Shown piece by piece: positions 62,960-64,000 of a DNA stretch of 64,000 nt. A program made the position numbers and the translations under genes. Below the pieces are notes generated by a model. It had not been told where the DNA came from. It did no database searches and saw only the letters and a program-made list of their open reading frames with translations. How positions within the stretch are numbered: position 1 is the first letter of the stretch; the number at the start of each line of letters is the position of its first letter. The DNA is from Polydactylus sextarius (taxonomy: Eukaryota > Chordata > Actinopteri > Polynemidae): contig CM028907.1 of the NCBI GenBank assembly GCA_016801845.1, forward strand, positions 19,800,598 to 19,864,597, read 5' to 3'.

Positions 62960-64000
62960 TGTAAATAAACTTATTGTACCCTCAATAACACCATGTGCTG
63001 TTGCATTATTCCTACAGCTCGACTGTTTTTAAGTCATATGCTCATTCCTGAACATCAAAAGAGAAACATTTCTCAACTATCTAAAAGTTGAATTCATGTC
63101 TCAGCTGTTGAACTGAATTTTATTACACTACATGTACTTAACAATAATACAGGAGTATCTCCAGTTTCCCAAGTGCCAACATTTCTGTGAGAACAGAGAA
63201 ATATAGTACGTGACTTTTGCACATTACTGAACATGGAATTTAACCAGTACACGAGAAGGACAGTATGCATTCTGAGCTTCAGCTCCCTTTATAACAGGAA
63301 GAGACCATACCTGGCTTAGGGTGTCAGTATGATATAATGTTGGAATAATATTATAACCTTCATACGGGTAGACTATATGGCAGAGTTATGGTGTTGAATT
63401 GCATTACATTGGACTGTTATACTTCAAAAGAAAGCCACTGTGCATCAATGTGAGCTGACATTTTTCGTCATGACACTGAGGAAGAGCAGACAGAGGTCCA
63501 GGATGACTGTCATACTATAAATTTCCACCACAAGACTTGTCTTATAACCAGTTTGCTATAAATTTAACTATACAGCAAAACGTGCTCACGATTCATGGCT
63601 TAGGACAGTACAGTATCACTTCTTGTGGCCTCCTGGCTTGAAAAGTTTGGACATGCTACTTAACGCTTTAAAATAAACTACAGGAGTGTCTGCCTTCCCA
63701 TTTGCATATCTATTTTTAAATGCCTGTAGAGTCGGAACCAAATAAGGGAAAACTAAAATTTGGGATATAAGGGTTGTATTTAGTATAGCAAGTTAAAATG
63801 CTCCAAAAATGGCACTACAGCATGTTAAAATGTAAAGATACGCTCTGGCAGACTGTAGGCTATAAAGGGTTAAAGCATGAGCAGCTGGTTTGTGTGTGTT
63901 TCACAATATTTAATGTTACTTTCAGTCAGAGTCAACTATTGGTGTTTGTCTTCAGTTGGTCAGAAACCTCAAAGTTTACCAGGGCTTACCTGGAGTACGT
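50820..64000 (-). CDS. tenm3: Teneurin-3, C-terminal part, 13 coding exons, runs off the window
   Basis: Exons in translation order: 63990-64000 (partial), 62797-62923, 58969-59166, 58680-58739, 57915-58259, 56692-56936, 56428-56609, 56010-56212, 55348-55458, 55039-55181, 54492-54616, 53565-53697, 50820-51575; about 879 codons of a protein of roughly 2,700. Teneurins are type II membrane adhesion proteins that bind latrophilins across synapses and steer circuit wiring. This part covers the late YD/Rhs shell (YDETAGVLKT, YDNMGRVTKRE, YRYDGLGRR), the Rhs-core signature GLYDPLTRLLHFGDRDYD, the antibiotic-binding-like segment, and the Tox-GHH-like domain ending in the TCAP peptide. Paralogue 3 is chosen from the TCAP sequence and the dctd neighbour. 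All exon phases fit except 53565-53697, which breaks the frame. Confidence 0.95.
50832..50951 (-). other. tenm3: TCAP-3-like 40-residue peptide segment
   Basis: The C-terminus reads KR, then 40 residues from QLLSSGKV to LRQSEI, then GRR and stop. This has the form of a dibasic-cleaved peptide with an N-terminal Gln and a Gly amidation donor. It closely matches mammalian TCAP-3 (ANNIQFLRQSEI), which supports the tenm3 assignment. In mammals TCAPs are described as bioactive peptides acting in stress responses. Processing in fish is inferred. Confidence 0.85.
51658..52090. mobile_element. MITE-like element in the last tenm3 intron
   Basis: The outer ends are inverted: CCCTCCAGGATTTTTCGTGA at the left and, read from the other side, CCATCCAGGATTTCACTGG at the right. 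The interior has sub-inverted tracts (CCTTTTAAAAGG, CCTTTGAAA/TTTCAAAGG). About 430 bp, no transposase. Target-site duplication is not clear and the superfamily is unassigned. Confidence 0.5.
53565..53697 (-). CDS. tenm3: tenm3 penultimate exon with apparent frameshift
   Basis: The splice sites look normal (TACATAG|AT... and TTGCCT|GTATGT). The preceding exon ends in phase 1 and the next begins in phase 0, so the length should be 2 modulo 3, but it is 133 nt. Entering in phase gives DINIWLVT, as expected for teneurins; then two extra bases at about 53673-53676 shift the frame away from the conserved FGFHLHNAIPGFPIPKFDL. Read as written it stops at TGA 53617-53615. It may be an assembly indel, an allele, or a true lesion. 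Confidence 0.85.
54617..54640. repeat. TG-rich tract before tenm3 exon 54492-54616
   Basis: On the minus strand CTGTGTGTGTGTTTGTTGTAAAG directly precedes the exon. Confidence 0.75.
54690..54975. repeat. Widespread teleost interspersed repeat
   Basis: CACTAGTCTATCACAGGACT, CATTCACACCTACAGGCAAT, GCAAACTCCACACAGAAAG and AACCACTACATCACTGTGTC occur in the order known from a very common fish repeat. It lies in the tenm3 intron between exons 54492-54616 and 55039-55181. The class name is not certain. Confidence 0.75.
55290..55333. repeat. (CA)n just inside a tenm3 donor
   Basis: On the sense strand it is a TG run beginning about 15 bp after the donor of exon 55348-55458 (CAG|GTATGTATGCGTGCG). A shorter TG run (55182-55198) directly precedes the next acceptor, so this 166-bp intron is TG-rich at both ends. 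Confidence 0.9.
59167..62796. other. tenm3: tenm3 intron between exons 62797-62923 and 58969-59166
   Basis: A 3.6-kb intron without a recognised exon. It holds poly-T/poly-A runs and pyrimidine-rich stretches at about 61380-61560 and 61840-61990. No transposon protein was identified. Confidence 0.6.
62924..62957. repeat. (CA)n abutting a tenm3 acceptor
   Basis: On the sense strand a TG run of about 13 units is followed by TCCAG|T at exon 62797-62923, with no other pyrimidine tract. Confidence 0.9.

Overview
This window is vertebrate nuclear DNA, almost certainly from a teleost fish. The genes are split into many small exons with GT-AG introns. There are long (CA)n/(TG)n and (AT)n microsatellites, Tc1/mariner relics and fish-type interspersed repeats. 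Four protein-coding genes can be recognised exon by exon from conserved protein families, and no bacterial, viral or CRISPR-like system was seen.

Layout. 1-6.6 kb: intergenic, nothing coding recognised. 6.76-12.38 kb, minus: fbxo8 (F-box plus Sec7 protein, 7 coding exons, complete, 320 aa). 12.4-15.07 kb: divergent promoter interval with paired inverted CCAAT boxes, a CRE palindrome and a CTCF-like motif. 15.07-23.36 kb, plus: cep44 (centrosomal protein, 10 coding exons, complete, 346 aa), with a palindromic foldback transposon in intron 7. 23.4-25.25 kb: spacer and dctd promoter. 25.25-34.41 kb, plus: dctd (dCMP deaminase, 6 coding exons, complete, 191 aa); intron 1 holds a dead mariner and a CTCF-like site. 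35.9-49 kb: a large gene-free interval with long microsatellites and a Tc1 relic. About 49-64 kb, minus: the 3' part of tenm3 (teneurin-3), 13 coding exons running off the right edge, convergent with dctd.

How the genes relate. They are not an operon and share no pathway: ARF6 ubiquitination (fbxo8), centriole maturation (cep44), dUMP supply for dTTP (dctd), and synaptic adhesion (tenm3). The divergent fbxo8/cep44 pair and the convergent dctd/tenm3 pair match the arrangements I recall from human chromosome 4q34-q35. There the two pairs are megabases apart, so the cep44-dctd junction is a fish-versus-human rearrangement or compaction.

The most notable observations are: (1) an out-of-frame exon in tenm3 (53565-53697), which as written would remove the C-terminal toxin-like/TCAP-3 region, so it is either a real lesion or a small assembly error; (2) an unusual number of splice acceptors whose upstream tract is a TG repeat instead of a normal pyrimidine tract. 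I did not find a convincing previously undescribed system.
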